Shown here: positions 38,167-48,229 of the stretch, one piece after another
Layout: the number at the start of each line of letters is the position of its first letter
How positions within the stretch are numbered: position 1 is the stretch's first letter
NCBI RefSeq assembly: GCF_900182725.1
Contig: NZ_FXTO01000006.1
Span: 1 to 64,000, forward strand
Length of the DNA stretch: 64,000 nt
DNA from: Thalassovita litoralis
Lineage (GTDB): Bacteria; Pseudomonadota; Alphaproteobacteria; Rhodobacterales; Rhodobacteraceae
Direction of reading: 5' to 3'
The notes under the pieces: generated by a model
Database searches by the model: none
What the model was told of the DNA's origin: nothing
The model's input: only the letters and a program-made list of their open reading frames with translations
Program-made: the position numbers and the translations under genes

Positions 38167-39087
38167 CTATTTCGGCAGGAAACTTCCCTTTTGTTCCGAG
38201 ATGTAGGCGCGGACGGTTTCAATGACGGGGGTGATTTCCAGATCCTCGCGGTGCAGCAAAAACCACTGCCGGACAATGGGCAGATCGGGGCGTTTCAGCA
38301 TGACCAACCGACCCGAGCGCAGTTCTTCGGTGACGGTATGGGCGGAAATCATGGCAATTCCCAACCCTGCCATCACCGCCTGTTTGATGGTCTCGTTCGA
38401 TCCCATTTCTATGATCCGATACGGCGTGCCGTTGCCGATCCGGTCCAGATAGCGGGTCATCAGGATGCGGGTGCCCGATCCCTGTTCACGCGCGATGAAG
38501 GTTTCGTTCAACAACGCATCGGCGGGAATGTCATCCAGTTGCGCCAGTAAATGATCGGGTTTTGCGATAATGACATGGGGGTGATCGCCAATGGATTCCG
38601 CTTGCACTGCGGGGCTGCGCGGGGGGCGGCCCATGATAGCCAGTTCGATGGACCGCTGTTGCAAGGCGTTGATCGTCATGTCGCGGTTGCCGACTTTTAG
38701 GATCACGTCAATGTCCGGGTATTCATCGCGCAGGCGGGCCACCAGACTGGGGGCGAAATATTTGCCGGTGGATACCACACCCAGCACGACAACACCGGAC
38801 AGCCCGGCCTTGAGCGCGCGCAATTTTTCGATGCAGCTATCCAGCGCGGTGTCCACAGTGCGCTCTGCCTGTAGCACGGCGCGGCCTTCGGCGGTCAGGG
38901 ATGACCGCCCGGACGGGTGCCGTTCGATCAGTACACAGCCCAGATTTGATTCGAGCGTTTTCAGTTGCGTATGCACCGCCGGGGGTGTCAGGCCCAAAAT
39001 ATCGGCCGCTGCGGTGATAGAGCCATTTTCTGCCACTGCCCGTAAAGCACGTAACTGTTTGATTGTAATTGCTTCTTTGATTGGCAT
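38167..39087 (-). CDS. cbbR: LysR-family regulator of the Calvin cycle operon
   Basis: 306 residues. HTH region ITAAADILGLTPPAVHTQLKTLE near 24-46, followed by the effector domain; LIERHPSGRSSLTAEG is typical of CbbR. CbbR proteins activate cbb operons in response to metabolites such as RuBP or NADPH. It is divergent from cbbF across 105 bases, the classical arrangement. AAGGAAA lies seven bases before its ATG. The position in front of a complete cbb operon makes the assignment firm. Confidence 0.93.
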   Translation of the reverse strand: MPIKEAITIKQLRALRAVAENGSITAAADILGLTPPAVHTQLKTLESNLGCVLIERHPSGRSSLTAEGRAVLQAERTVDTALDSCIEKLRALKAGLSGVVVLGVVSTGKYFAPSLVARLRDEYPDIDVILKVGNRDMTINALQQRSIELAIMGRPPRSPAVQAESIGDHPHVIIAKPDHLLAQLDDIPADALLNETFIAREQGSGTRILMTRYLDRIGNGTPYRIIEMGSNETIKQAVMAGLGIAMISAHTVTEELRSGRLVMLKRPDLPIVRQWFLLHREDLEITPVIETVRAYISEQKGSFLPK

Positions 39088-39130
39088 TAAATTTTCCTTA
39101 ATGCTCTGCCGGATTTATTAAATTCAACTA
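39086..39130. promoter_or_regulatory. cbbR-cbbF control region with ATTAAATT direct repeats
   Basis: ATTAAATT occurs at 39086-39093 and 39117-39124, 31 bp apart (about three helical turns), each within a T-N11-A LysR-type box (39088-39100 and 39118-39130). TAA-N7-TTA at 39088-39100 fits the TNA-N7-TNA form reported for CbbR sites. The left copy overlaps the cbbR ribosome binding site and start, so its role as operator is uncertain. Confidence 0.45.
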
Positions 39131-39192
39131 TGCGGCCAGACGTGAAATAGCAAGGACATCGTGTTGCAACCGATAAAAACCGGAATTGAAAA

Positions 39193-40200
39193 ATGACCAG
39201 CCAAACCAATGTCATCTCGAATGACCTGATACCAAATGATTTGTTTCCCGTGATTGATGCGCTGTGCGCCGTGTCCATCGACGTGGCCCGTGTGATCGCC
39301 AAGGGGCCGTTGGGCCAATCGCTGGCCCATCAGGTCGGGGAAAACAGCGACGGGGACGGCCAAAAGGCATTGGATGTGCTGGCGGATGAAATGTTCGCAA
39401 AGGCGCTGAAGTCGACCGAAGTACGCTGGTATGCCTCGGAAGAGCAGGAAGACGCCGTGCTGCTGAACGCGGCGGGCAAATATGCGCTGGCGATTGATCC
39501 GTTGGATGGGTCATCGAATATTGATGTGAACGTGTCGATCGGAACGATCTTTTCGATCTACGAAACCAAGGACGGGGCCGAGGAAAGTTTCCTGCGCCCG
39601 GCAAAGGAACAGATCGCGGGCGGTTATATCGTCTATGGTCCGGCGACGGCGCTGGTGGTGACATTCGGCAACGGGACGATGCAGTTCGTTCTGAACCCCG
39701 AAAGCGGCAAATTTGAGCTGGCTGAAAAGGCAATGACGATCCCGCAGACCTCGAAAGAGTTCGCGATCAACGCCTCGAATTATCGCCACTGGACCAAGCC
39801 GGTGCGCGCCTACATTGACGATTGTCTGGCCGGGGTCGAAGGCCCCCGCGAGGTGAATTTCAACATGCGCTGGGTGGGGTCACTGGTGGCCGAAACCCAC
39901 CGTATCCTGACCCGTGGCGGTATCTTTCTGTACCCCAGCGACGGGCGGAAAGGATACGAGAAGGGCCGCCTGCGCATGGTCTACGAATGTGCCCCGATCG
40001 CCTTTGTGATCGAACAGGCACAGGGCCGCGCCACCGATGGCAGCGACCCGATCCTGAACCAAGCCGCTGAAACCCTGCACGGGCGTTGCCCGCTGGTGTT
40101 CGGCAGCGCCGAGAAAGTGGACCGCGTCGCGGCCTACCATGATCTTCCCGAAGAGGAAGTCTCGGCTCTGTTCGGACAAAGGGGGCTGTTCCGCGGCTGA
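39193..40200 (+). CDS. cbbF: fructose-1,6-bisphosphatase class I
   Basis: Hydrolyses fructose 1,6-bisphosphate (and in cbb operons commonly sedoheptulose 1,7-bisphosphate) to regenerate Calvin cycle intermediates. 335 residues. Metal-binding YASEEQED and [19 protein letters not shown] near 95-115, and the sugar-phosphate region RYE-like [17 protein letters not shown] near 255 are present. First gene of the cbb operon, 27 bases before cbbP. Confidence 0.95.
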   Translation: MTSQTNVISNDLIPNDLFPVIDALCAVSIDVARVIAKGPLGQSLAHQVGENSDGDGQKALDVLADEMFAKALKSTEVRWYASEEQEDAVLLNAAGKYALAIDPLDGSSNIDVNVSIGTIFSIYETKDGAEESFLRPAKEQIAGGYIVYGPATALVVTFGNGTMQFVLNPESGKFELAEKAMTIPQTSKEFAINASNYRHWTKPVRAYIDDCLAGVEGPREVNFNMRWVGSLVAETHRILTRGGIFLYPSDGRKGYEKGRLRMVYECAPIAFVIEQAQGRATDGSDPILNQAAETLHGRCPLVFGSAEKVDRVAAYHDLPEEEVSALFGQRGLFRG

Positions 40201-40227
40201 TCCACTTGCCTTTGGGAGGAGGCTGGG

Positions 40228-41100
40228 ATGAGCAAGAAGCACCCGATTATTTCCGTCACCGGGTCATCCGGTGCCGGAACCACAACGGTCAAATCGACCT
40301 TCGACCAGATTTTCCGCCGCGAAGGCATCAAGGCGGTTTCTATCGAAGGCGATGCGTTCCACCGCTACAACCGCGCCGACATGAAAACCGAACTGGCGGC
40401 GCGGAAAGCGGCAGGGGACGAAACATTCAGCCATTTTTCCTTTGACGCCAATGTTCTGGACGAGCTGGAAAACGTGTTCCGCAGCTATGGCGCAACCGGC
40501 ACCGGCAAAACCCGCCATTATGTGCATGACGACGAAGAAGCCGCGACATGGGGCGTGGCACCGGGAGAGTTCACCGATTGGCACGAACTGGAAACCGGAT
40601 CGGACCTGCTGTTCTATGAAGGGCTGCATGGCGCGGTGGTCAGCGACGGAATTAACGTCGCTCGTCATGCCGACCTGAAAATTGGTGTGGTGCCTGTGAT
40701 CAATCTGGAATGGACCCAGAAAATCCACCGGGACAAGGCCAGCCGGGGATATTCGACCGAGGCCGTGACCGATACCATTCTGCGCCGTATGCACGCCTAT
40801 GTGCATTGTATTTGCCCGCAATTCGTTGAAACGGACGTGAATTTCCAGCGGGTGCCGGTGGTGGATACCTCGAATCCGTTCTGTGCGCGGTGGATTCCAA
40901 CAGCGGATGAATCGCTGGTGGTGATCCGGTTCAAGAACCCGCGCGGGATCGACTTTCCCTATCTGACCTCGATGATCCAGGGCAGTTGGATGAGCCGCGC
41001 AAATTCCATCGTGATCCCCGGCGGTAAACTGGATTTGGCGATGCAGTTGATTTTCACGCCGATGGTTCACCGTCTGGTGGCTGAATCGCGCAAAGCCTGA
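40228..41100 (+). CDS. cbbP: phosphoribulokinase
   Basis: Phosphorylates ribulose 5-phosphate to ribulose 1,5-bisphosphate, the substrate of RuBisCO. 290 residues, the bacterial (class I) type. P-loop [12 protein letters not shown] (11-22), then [12 protein letters not shown] and the catalytic region [10 protein letters not shown] near 130. ATG 40228 follows GGGAGGAGG. Clearly Calvin-specific, which fixes the function of the whole operon. Confidence 0.96.
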   Translation: MSKKHPIISVTGSSGAGTTTVKSTFDQIFRREGIKAVSIEGDAFHRYNRADMKTELAARKAAGDETFSHFSFDANVLDELENVFRSYGATGTGKTRHYVHDDEEAATWGVAPGEFTDWHELETGSDLLFYEGLHGAVVSDGINVARHADLKIGVVPVINLEWTQKIHRDKASRGYSTEAVTDTILRRMHAYVHCICPQFVETDVNFQRVPVVDTSNPFCARWIPTADESLVVIRFKNPRGIDFPYLTSMIQGSWMSRANSIVIPGGKLDLAMQLIFTPMVHRLVAESRKA

Positions 41101-41111
41101 AGGAGGGTAAG

Positions 41112-43100
41112 ATGAACACGCAAGTTAAGCTGGCCCCCACGACCGAGGATTTGATGGCCAACGCGATCCGTGCGCTGACAATGGATGCAGTGCAGGCGGC
41201 GAACTCGGGGCATCCGGGCGCACCGATGGGTATGGCCGATGTGGCGGCGGTTCTGTTCAACCGTTTCATGAAGGTGGACCCACGGGATGACCGCTGGCCC
41301 GACCGGGATCGGTTCGTGATGAGCGCGGGGCATGGATCTATGCTGGTGTACGCGATCAATCACCTGCTGGGCTATGACGACATGGGGATGGATCAGATCC
41401 GTGCGTTCCGCCAGATGGGCAGCCGCACGGCGGGCCACCCGGAATTTGGCCATGCCAAGGGGATTGAAACCACAACCGGCCCATTGGGGCAGGGGATTAC
41501 CACGGCTGTCGGCATGGCGCTGGCTGAACGGATGGCTCATGCGCGGTTCGGTGATGCGCTGGTGGATCACTATACCTATGTGATTGCCGGGGATGGTTGC
41601 CTGATGGAGGGAATTTCCCACGAGGCGATTGATTTTGCCGGTCACATGGGGCTGGGGCGGCTGATCGTGCTGTGGGATGACAACAACATCACGATTGACG
41701 GTGCGGCGGATTTGTCGACCTCGACCGATCAGCGGGCGCGGTTTGCGGCAAGTGGCTGGCATGTGCAGGCCGTGGATGGCCACGATAAAGAGGCGGTGGC
41801 CGATGCGATTGCCGCAGCGCAAGAGGATGCGCGGCCCAGCCTGATCGCGTGCAAGACGATCATCGGCTATGGCGCCCCCAACAAACAAGGCACCAGCGCA
41901 ACGCATGGCGCACCGTTGGGCGAGGCGGAAATCGTGGCGGCGCGGGCGGCTTTGGGCTGGAACTATGCCGCGTTTGAAATTCCACAGGAAATTTACGACG
42001 CTTGGCACGCTGTTGCCAAACGCGGTCAGGCGGCGCGTGATGCGTGGCACAGCCGCCTGACAGGTCATTCAAATCGTGCCGCGTTTCAGGCCGCGCAGGC
42101 CGCCCCGGATGCGGTGGCGCTGCGGGGGGCAATGGCCGATTACCGCGCGGGGCTTGTCCGCGAACGGCCCAAGGTGGCGACGCGCAAGGCCAGCGAAATG
42201 GCGTTGGGCGTGGTGAATGCGACCCTGCCGAACACGGTGGGCGGCAGCGCGGACCTGACCGGATCGAACAACACCCGGACCACGGGTATGCTGGCTGTGC
42301 ATCGGGATTATTATGCCGGGGATTACATTCACTACGGTATCCGCGAACACGGCATGGCGGCGGTGATGAACGGGATGTCGCTGCATGGCGGGTTCCGGCC
42401 CTATGGTGGGACGTTTCTGGCCTTTGCCGATTATTGCCGCCCGGCGATCCGGTTGTCGGCGCTGATGCGGCAACCCGTGGTCTATGTCATGACGCATGAC
42501 AGCATCGGGCTGGGCGAAGACGGGCCGACCCACCAGCCGGTCGAGCAGATTGCCAGCTTGCGGGCGATGCCGAACCTGTTGGTGTTCCGCCCGGCCGATG
42601 CGGTGGAAACGGCTGAATGCTGGGAAATCGCGATGCTGGAGCGGGAAACCCCCAGCGTTCTGTGCCTGTCGCGGCAGGGCTTGCCGACGGTGCGCGACGA
42701 TGCGGCGGAAAACCGGACTGCACAGGGGGCGTATCTGCTGCGCAATCCGGGGGGCGCGCGGGATGTGACGCTGATCGCCACGGGGTCCGAGGTGGAAATC
42801 GCGCTGGCGGCGGCGGATGCGTTGCAGGCCGAAGGGCGGCGCGTGGCCGTGGTGTCCGCCCCCTGTTTCGAGCTGTTCGCGGCACAGGACGCCGGGTATC
42901 GCCGTGCGGTTCTGGGTGATGGCCCTCGTGTGGGCGTGGAAGCCGCGGTGCGGCAAGGCTGGTGTGGGTTGTTGCGGCCCGAGGACGGTTTCGTAGGGAT
43001 GACGGGCTTTGGTGCGTCAGCCCCGGCGGGGCAACTGTACGAACACTTCGGGATAACGCCCGATGCGGTGGCAAACGCCGCGCGTGACCTGATGACCTGA
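41112..43100 (+). CDS. cbbT: transketolase
   Basis: Thiamine-diphosphate enzyme moving two-carbon units between sugar phosphates. 662 residues. Visible: [12 protein letters not shown] near 35, the ThDP motif GDGCLMEG near 160, and in the pyrimidine domain [17 protein letters not shown] and [18 protein letters not shown] near 465. It begins 11 bases after cbbP and ends 10 before cbbG. A Calvin-cycle copy; a separate housekeeping copy may exist elsewhere. Confidence 0.95.
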   Translation: MNTQVKLAPTTEDLMANAIRALTMDAVQAANSGHPGAPMGMADVAAVLFNRFMKVDPRDDRWPDRDRFVMSAGHGSMLVYAINHLLGYDDMGMDQIRAFRQMGSRTAGHPEFGHAKGIETTTGPLGQGITTAVGMALAERMAHARFGDALVDHYTYVIAGDGCLMEGISHEAIDFAGHMGLGRLIVLWDDNNITIDGAADLSTSTDQRARFAASGWHVQAVDGHDKEAVADAIAAAQEDARPSLIACKTIIGYGAPNKQGTSATHGAPLGEAEIVAARAALGWNYAAFEIPQEIYDAWHAVAKRGQAARDAWHSRLTGHSNRAAFQAAQAAPDAVALRGAMADYRAGLVRERPKVATRKASEMALGVVNATLPNTVGGSADLTGSNNTRTTGMLAVHRDYYAGDYIHYGIREHGMAAVMNGMSLHGGFRPYGGTFLAFADYCRPAIRLSALMRQPVVYVMTHDSIGLGEDGPTHQPVEQIASLRAMPNLLVFRPADAVETAECWEIAMLERETPSVLCLSRQGLPTVRDDAAENRTAQGAYLLRNPGGARDVTLIATGSEVEIALAAADALQAEGRRVAVVSAPCFELFAAQDAGYRRAVLGDGPRVGVEAAVRQGWCGLLRPEDGFVGMTGFGASAPAGQLYEHFGITPDAVANAARDLMT

Positions 43101-43110
43101 GGAGAGAGCG

Positions 43111-44112
43111 ATGACCATCCGAGTTGGGATCAACGGCCTTGGCCGAATAGGGAAGTGTACCCTGAAGCACATTTTCGAAGCGAGCCGCAACGATATCGAA
43201 GTGGTGGCGATGAATGCCACTGGCCCAATCGAAACCAACGCGCATCTGCTGCGGTATGACAGTGTACATGGCCGACATCCGGGTACGATTACGGTGGCGG
43301 GCAACACGCTGGACATGGGGCGCGGGCCGATCCGGGTGATGTCCACCTATGATCCCGAGGAACTGGATTGGAACGGGGTGGACGTGGTTCTGGAATGTTC
43401 GGGGCAGTTCAATTCCAAGGACGCCAGCGCGGTGCATCTGCGGCGGGGTGCGAAAAAGGTGCTGATTTCCGCCCCGGCCAAGGGCGTTGACCGGACGGTG
43501 GTGTTCGGGGTGAACCATACCGCATTGCGGGCCGATGATCTGGTGGTGTCGAACGGGTCGTGTACCACGAACTGTCTGGCCCCGATGGCGCGGGTGCTGC
43601 ATGACGCGGTGGGGATCGAAAGCGGCATCATGACGACGATCCACAGCTATACCGGTGATCAGCCTACGCTGGACCGGCGGCACAAGGATTTGTACCGCGC
43701 CCGCGCCGCAGCGATGAGCATGATCCCCACTTCGACCGGGGCGGCCAAGGCGATTGGCGAGGTGCTGCCGGAGCTGAAGGGCAGGCTGGACGGATCGGCC
43801 ATTCGGGTGCCGACGCCCAACGTGTCGGCGGTGGACCTGACCTTCTTGTCGGGGCGGGATGTGACGGCTGCGGATATCAATGCGGTGATGCAGGACGCAG
43901 CCAGCGGCGCGATGAAGGGCATCGTCAGCTTTGAAACCGAACCCAAGGTCAGCGTCGATTACAACCACGACAGCCATTCGTGCAATTTCGCCAGCGATCA
44001 GACGCGGGTGATGGGGACGCGCATGGTGCGGGTGCTGGCTTGGTACGACAACGAATGGGGGTTTTCCTGCCGGATGGCGGATAATGCCGCCCTGATGGGG
44101 GAATTGGCCTGA
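43111..44112 (+). CDS. cbbG: glyceraldehyde-3-phosphate dehydrogenase
   Basis: Reduces 1,3-bisphosphoglycerate to glyceraldehyde 3-phosphate. 333 residues; NAD(P)-binding GINGLGRIGK, catalytic Cys151 in SNGSCTTNCLAP and C-terminal WYDNEWGFSCRM. The stretch VVAMNATGP at about 31-39 has Ala in place of the Asp that follows Asn in NAD-specific enzymes (NDL), so use of NADPH is plausible. The stop codon overlaps the start of an unrecognised 52-residue frame by one base. Confidence 0.94.
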   Translation: MTIRVGINGLGRIGKCTLKHIFEASRNDIEVVAMNATGPIETNAHLLRYDSVHGRHPGTITVAGNTLDMGRGPIRVMSTYDPEELDWNGVDVVLECSGQFNSKDASAVHLRRGAKKVLISAPAKGVDRTVVFGVNHTALRADDLVVSNGSCTTNCLAPMARVLHDAVGIESGIMTTIHSYTGDQPTLDRRHKDLYRARAAAMSMIPTSTGAAKAIGEVLPELKGRLDGSAIRVPTPNVSAVDLTFLSGRDVTAADINAVMQDAASGAMKGIVSFETEPKVSVDYNHDSHSCNFASDQTRVMGTRMVRVLAWYDNEWGFSCRMADNAALMGELA

Positions 44113-44270
44113 TGTGGTGGCAGCCTGCCGAACCCTTGTCCATTTGGGTGGGGATGGTCGTTGACAGTGGCACGGATGAGCCGCGCAAGGTATGGCAGGC
44201 GCATGACATGCCGATGGGCATGATATGCAACATCTTATCTTGGCGTCCGGTGACGGGCGCGACGGCCTGA
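44112..44270 (+). CDS. unrecognised small protein between cbbG and cbbA
   Basis: A 52-residue frame beginning at the ATG overlapping the cbbG stop (TGATG), starting MWWQPAEPLSIWVGMVVD and ending RPVTGATA. GGGGGA ends about ten bases upstream and could serve as ribosome binding site, and the frame fills the gap exactly, ending 12 bases before cbbA with its own GGGGAAAA. I do not recognise the protein; it has four Trp and one Cys, no signal peptide and no convincing membrane helix. Translational coupling and operon position argue for a real gene; the short length argues for caution. Confidence 0.45.
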   Translation: MWWQPAEPLSIWVGMVVDSGTDEPRKVWQAHDMPMGMICNILSWRPVTGATA

Positions 44271-44282
44271 AAGGGGAAAACG

Positions 44283-45338
44283 ATGGCTTTGATTACTCTT
44301 CGTCAATTGCTGGATCACGCGGCGGAATATGGCTACGGCGTGCCCGCGTTCAACATCAACAACATGGAACAGGGTCTGGCGATCATGGAAGCGGCGAAAG
44401 CCGTGGACGCGCCGGTGATCCTGCAAGCCTCGCGCGGGGCGCGGAAATACGCGGGCGATATCATGCTGCGCCATATGGTGCAGGCATTGGCGGAAATGTA
44501 TCCCGATATTCCGGTCTGTATGCATCAGGATCACGGCAATAACGAGGCCACCTGCCTGACCGCGATCCGCCACGGGTTCACCAGCGTGATGATGGACGGC
44601 AGCCTTGAGGCGGACATGAAAACGCCTGCGTCCTATGAATACAACGTGGACATCACCAAGCGCGTGACCGATGCGGCGCATTGGGTCGGCGCAAGTGTCG
44701 AGGGCGAACTGGGCGTTTTGGGGTCGCTGGAAACCGGCGAGGCCGCAGCCGAGGACGGATCGGGTGCCGAAGGCAAGCTGAGCCACGACCAATTGCTGAC
44801 CGATCCCGATCAGGCGGTGGAATTCGTGAAGGCCACGAAATGCGACGCGCTGGCGATTGCCTGCGGTACGTCCCACGGCGCGTATAAATTCAGCCGCAAG
44901 CCCGATGGCGACATCCTTTCGATGGCCACGATCGAAGCAATCAACAACAAACTGCCGGGGATTCATCTGGTGATGCACGGCAGCAGCTCGGTTCCGCAGG
45001 AATTGCAGGACCTGATCAACGCATACGGCGGCGAAATGCCCCAAACCTATGGCGTGCCGGTCGAAGAGATCGAGCGCGGCATCAAACATGGCGTGCGCAA
45101 GGTGAATATCGACACCGATTGCCGCATGGCCATGACCGGCCAGTTCCGCAAGGTGGCCACCCAAAGCCCCCAGGAATTCGACCCGCGCAAGTTCCTGGTT
45201 CCCGCAATGAAGGAAATGGAAGACCTGTGCCGCGACCGTTTTGAACGGTTCGGGACCGCCGGCAATGCCAGCAAGATCAAGGTCATTTCCATGGATGAGA
45301 TGGCTGCCCGCTATGAAAGCGGGTCGCTTGACCCCTAA
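44283..45338 (+). CDS. cbbA: fructose-bisphosphate aldolase class II
   Basis: Zinc-dependent aldolase condensing triose phosphates to fructose 1,6-bisphosphate (and sedoheptulose 1,7-bisphosphate). 351 residues, the CbbA/Calvin-cycle subtype. [10 protein letters not shown] near 77-86 carries metal and catalytic residues; GTSHGAYKF and [10 protein letters not shown] hold further zinc and phosphate ligands. ATG 44283 follows GGGGAAAA. A stem-loop separates it from cbbM. Confidence 0.95.
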   Translation: MALITLRQLLDHAAEYGYGVPAFNINNMEQGLAIMEAAKAVDAPVILQASRGARKYAGDIMLRHMVQALAEMYPDIPVCMHQDHGNNEATCLTAIRHGFTSVMMDGSLEADMKTPASYEYNVDITKRVTDAAHWVGASVEGELGVLGSLETGEAAAEDGSGAEGKLSHDQLLTDPDQAVEFVKATKCDALAIACGTSHGAYKFSRKPDGDILSMATIEAINNKLPGIHLVMHGSSSVPQELQDLINAYGGEMPQTYGVPVEEIERGIKHGVRKVNIDTDCRMAMTGQFRKVATQSPQEFDPRKFLVPAMKEMEDLCRDRFERFGTAGNASKIKVISMDEMAARYESGSLDP

Positions 45339-45340
45339 GA

Positions 45341-45359
45341 GCGGCCCGAAAGGGGCCGC
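45341..45359 (+). other. stem-loop between cbbA and cbbM
   Basis: GCGGCCC (45341-45347), loop GAAAG, GGGCCGC (45353-45359), a perfect 7-bp stem three bases after the cbbA stop and followed by the cbbM ribosome binding site (CAGGAGAA). No T-run, so an mRNA-stability or processing element is more likely than a terminator. Confidence 0.6.
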
Positions 45360-45380
45360 CAACCCAGCAGGAGAACGACT

Positions 45381-46766
45381 ATGGACCAGTCAAATCGCTA
45401 TGCCCGTCTTGACCTGAAAGAGGCAGACCTGATTGCCGGGGGCCGCCATGTGCTGGTCGCCTATATCATGAAGCCCAAGGCGGGGCATGGATACCCGGAA
45501 ACGGCGGCCCACTTTGCGGCCGAAAGCTCGACCGGAACGAATGTGGACGTGTCCACGACCGATGATTTCACCCGTGGCGTTGACGCGCTGGTGTATGACA
45601 TCGACCCGGAGCAAGAGCTGATGAAAATCGCGTATCCGGTCGATCTGTTCGACCGGAACATTACCGACGGACGGGCGATGATATGTTCGTTCCTGACGCT
45701 GGCGATTGGCAACAATCAGGGCATGGGGGACGTGGAATATGCCAAGATGCACGATTTCTATGTTCCGCCGGATTATCTGCGCCTGTTCGATGGGCCTTCG
45801 ACCACGATTGCCGATATGTGGCGCGTGCTGGGCCGCCCGCATGTGGATGGCGGGTTCGTCGTGGGCACGATCATCAAGCCGAAACTGGGCCTGCGCCCGC
45901 AGCCTTTTGCCGATGCGTGTTACGATTTCTGGCTGGGCGGGGATTTCATCAAGAATGACGAACCCCAAGGCAATCAGATTTTTGCCCCGATGAAGGACAC
46001 GATGCGGCTGGTGGCTGACGCGATGAAACGCGCGCAGGACAAGACCGGGCAGGCCAAGCTGTTCAGCGCCAACATCACCGCAGACGACCCGTTTGAAATG
46101 ATTGCGCGCGGGGAATTCATTCTGGAAACCTTTGGCGAAAATGCCGACCATGTGGCGTTTCTGGTCGATGGCTATGTGACCGGCCCGGCGGCGATCACCA
46201 CGGCGCGGCGGCGGTTCCCGCGTCAATACCTGCACTACCATCGCGCCGGGCATGGTGCCGTGACCAGCCCGCAGGCCAAACGCGGCTATACCGCCTTTGT
46301 GCTGTCGAAAATGGCGCGGATGCAGGGAGCCAGCGGAATCCATGTGGGGACGATGGGCTTTGGCAAGATGGAGGGCGAAGCCTCGGATCGGGCGATTGCC
46401 TATATGATCACCGAGGATTCTGCGGATGGGCCGTATTTCCATCAGGACTGGGCGGGCATGGCACCGACCACGCCGATCATTTCGGGCGGGATGAACGCGC
46501 TGCGGATGCCCGGTTTCTTTGAAAACCTTGGCCATTCCAATCTGGTGATGACCGCAGGCGGTGGCAGTTTCGGCCATATCGACGGGGCGGCGGCGGGCGC
46601 GATCAGCCTGCGGCAGGCCGAACAATGCTGGAAAGAAGGTGCCGATCCGCTGGAGTTCGCCAAAGATCACAAGGAATTCGCGCGGGCGTTTGAATCTTTC
46701 CCGAAAGATGCAGACAAATTGTTCCCGAACTGGCGGCAGGCTCTTCGCATCAACTCGGCCGCGTAA
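45381..46766 (+). CDS. cbbM: ribulose-1,5-bisphosphate carboxylase/oxygenase, form II
   Basis: Fixes CO2 onto RuBP. 461 residues, single large-subunit type typical of form II (R. rubrum-like L2 core). Catalytic Lys166 in TIIKPKLG and the carbamylated Lys191 with metal ligands Asp193/Glu194 in [14 protein letters not shown] fall at exactly the R. rubrum numbering; HYHRAGHGA and [11 protein letters not shown] are also present. ATG 45381 follows CAGGAGAA. No small-subunit gene and no cbbQ/cbbO activase genes are adjacent. Flanking stem-loops may raise its transcript level relative to the rest of the operon. Confidence 0.97.
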   Translation: MDQSNRYARLDLKEADLIAGGRHVLVAYIMKPKAGHGYPETAAHFAAESSTGTNVDVSTTDDFTRGVDALVYDIDPEQELMKIAYPVDLFDRNITDGRAMICSFLTLAIGNNQGMGDVEYAKMHDFYVPPDYLRLFDGPSTTIADMWRVLGRPHVDGGFVVGTIIKPKLGLRPQPFADACYDFWLGGDFIKNDEPQGNQIFAPMKDTMRLVADAMKRAQDKTGQAKLFSANITADDPFEMIARGEFILETFGENADHVAFLVDGYVTGPAAITTARRRFPRQYLHYHRAGHGAVTSPQAKRGYTAFVLSKMARMQGASGIHVGTMGFGKMEGEASDRAIAYMITEDSADGPYFHQDWAGMAPTTPIISGGMNALRMPGFFENLGHSNLVMTAGGGSFGHIDGAAAGAISLRQAEQCWKEGADPLEFAKDHKEFARAFESFPKDADKLFPNWRQALRINSAA

Positions 46767-46776
46767 TATAGGGATA

Positions 46777-46796
46777 GGCGGGGCCTGTTCCCCGCC
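46777..46796 (+). other. stem-loop downstream of cbbM
   Basis: GGCGGGG (46777-46783), loop CCTGTT, CCCCGCC (46790-46796), a perfect 7-bp stem ten bases after the cbbM stop, without T-run. With the stem at 45341-45359 it brackets the cbbM cistron. Confidence 0.6.
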
Positions 46797-46821
46797 TGAC
46801 CGCTCAACCAAGGGGATATCC

Positions 46822-47511
46822 ATGTCTTTTGACCGTTCCATCAAGATCGCTCCGTCGATCCTGTCCGCTGATTTCGCCAATTTCGGGCAGGAAATTCAGG
46901 CCATCGAAGCGCAGGGCGCCGATTGGGTTCATGTGGACGTGATGGATGGGCATTTCGTGCCGAACCTGACCTTCGGCCCGCCCGCAGTCAAAGCGTTCCG
47001 CCCGCATGTGAAAACCTTCATGGATGTTCACCTGATGATTGCGCCGGTTGATCCCTATATCGACGCCTATGCCGAGGCCGGTGCAGATATGATCACCGCC
47101 CATTGGGAGGCCGGACCCCACCCGCACCGCACCTTGCAGGCGATCAAGGCAACCGGGAAAATGGCAGGGATTTCATTGAACCCCGGTACGCCCGCGAGTG
47201 TCATCTCCGAGGTGCTGGATTTGGTCGATATGGTGCTGGTGATGAGCGTGAACCCCGGTTTCGGTGGGCAGAAATTCATCCCCTCTTCGGTCGAAAAGGT
47301 GCGTCAGGTGCGCCAGATGATCGGGGACCGCGAGATCATGATTCAGGTCGACGGTGGCGTTGATCCTGTCACGGTTGGTCCTTTGGTTGCGGCTGGGGCG
47401 GATTGCTTCGTTGCGGGGTCTGCGGTGTTCAAAGGCGGATCGGTGTCAAACCCCGACGTCTATGGCGACAACATCCGCGCCATTCGTGCGGCTGCCGAAG
47501 CGGCGCAGTAA
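46822..47511 (+). CDS. cbbE: ribulose-phosphate 3-epimerase
   Basis: Interconverts xylulose 5-phosphate and ribulose 5-phosphate, supplying phosphoribulokinase. 229 residues from the ATG at 46822, preceded by AAGGGGAT; the frame extends back into cbbM but the family begins at [13 protein letters not shown]. Metal/active-site motifs [32 protein letters not shown] and VDGGV are complete. Confidence 0.96.
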   Translation: MSFDRSIKIAPSILSADFANFGQEIQAIEAQGADWVHVDVMDGHFVPNLTFGPPAVKAFRPHVKTFMDVHLMIAPVDPYIDAYAEAGADMITAHWEAGPHPHRTLQAIKATGKMAGISLNPGTPASVISEVLDLVDMVLVMSVNPGFGGQKFIPSSVEKVRQVRQMIGDREIMIQVDGGVDPVTVGPLVAAGADCFVAGSAVFKGGSVSNPDVYGDNIRAIRAAAEAAQ

Positions 47512-47536
47512 ACGTTTCTATAGTGGGAAGAAAACA

Positions 47537-47554
47537 CCCCGCCCAATGGCGGGG
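47537..47554 (+). other. stem-loop before cbbZ
   Basis: CCCCGCC (47537-47543), loop CAAT, GGCGGGG (47548-47554), perfect 7-bp stem in the 60-base cbbE-cbbZ gap. The cbbZ ribosome binding site (GGGGAAGG) follows directly. Possible partial terminator or stability element. Confidence 0.5.
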
Positions 47555-47571
47555 CATGGGGAAGGTGCGTC

Positions 47572-48228
47572 ATGGGACTTGTGGTTTTCGATCTGGATGG
47601 AACGCTGATCGACAGTGCGCCGGATATTCAGGCAGCGGCAAACAGGATGCTGGACGAACAGGGCATTGACCCGCTGGACCTGCCGACGATCATCAGCTTC
47701 ATCGGGAATGGCCTGCCAAAACTGGTGGAACGGGTGATGCAGCGCGTGGGGCTGGACATGGCCCGGCACACGGAACTGACCGCGATCACGCTGGCGCATT
47801 ACAACGCCGCTACCACCGAACTGACCCGCCCCTATTCGGGGGTCGAGGCGGCATTACAGGATTTGCAGGCGGCGGGGCATGTGTTGGCCCTGTGTACCAA
47901 TAAACCCGAAGCCCCCGCCCGCGCTATCCTGCGCGACTTACGGATTGAACAGTATTTCAATGCGGTCGTCGGGGGCGATACGCTGGATGTGAAAAAACCT
48001 GACCCGGAACCCTTGCTGTATATCCTTCGGCATTTGGGGGCTGCGCAGGCGATCTATGTTGGTGACAGCGAAGTAGATGCCGAAACCGCGCAGCGTGCAG
48101 ACGTGAGGTTTGCGCTGTTCACCGAAGGCTATCGTAAAACCCCCGTCGATATGATCCCGCATCAGGACAGGTTCAGCGACTTTGCTGCCTTGCCGGGGAT
48201 TGTTGCTGCGGGGTTCAAGGAGGGGTGA
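47572..48228 (+). CDS. cbbZ: phosphoglycolate phosphatase
   Basis: HAD-family phosphatase that removes phosphate from 2-phosphoglycolate, the toxic product of RuBisCO oxygenation. 218 residues. Nucleophile Asp in VFDLDGTLIDSAPD (motif I), TNKPEAPAR (motif II), KKPDPEPLL (motif III) and VGDSEVDAETA (motif IV). Its place directly after cbbM-cbbE supports this substrate. It ends one base before cbbY. Confidence 0.94.
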   Translation: MGLVVFDLDGTLIDSAPDIQAAANRMLDEQGIDPLDLPTIISFIGNGLPKLVERVMQRVGLDMARHTELTAITLAHYNAATTELTRPYSGVEAALQDLQAAGHVLALCTNKPEAPARAILRDLRIEQYFNAVVGGDTLDVKKPDPEPLLYILRHLGAAQAIYVGDSEVDAETAQRADVRFALFTEGYRKTPVDMIPHQDRFSDFAALPGIVAAGFKEG

Positions 48229-48229
48229 C

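Noticed and set aside
42487-43977. 496-residue minus-strand frame opposite cbbT/cbbG
   Set aside because: Composition (Arg/Pro/His runs) is that of a shadow frame; it crosses a gene boundary.
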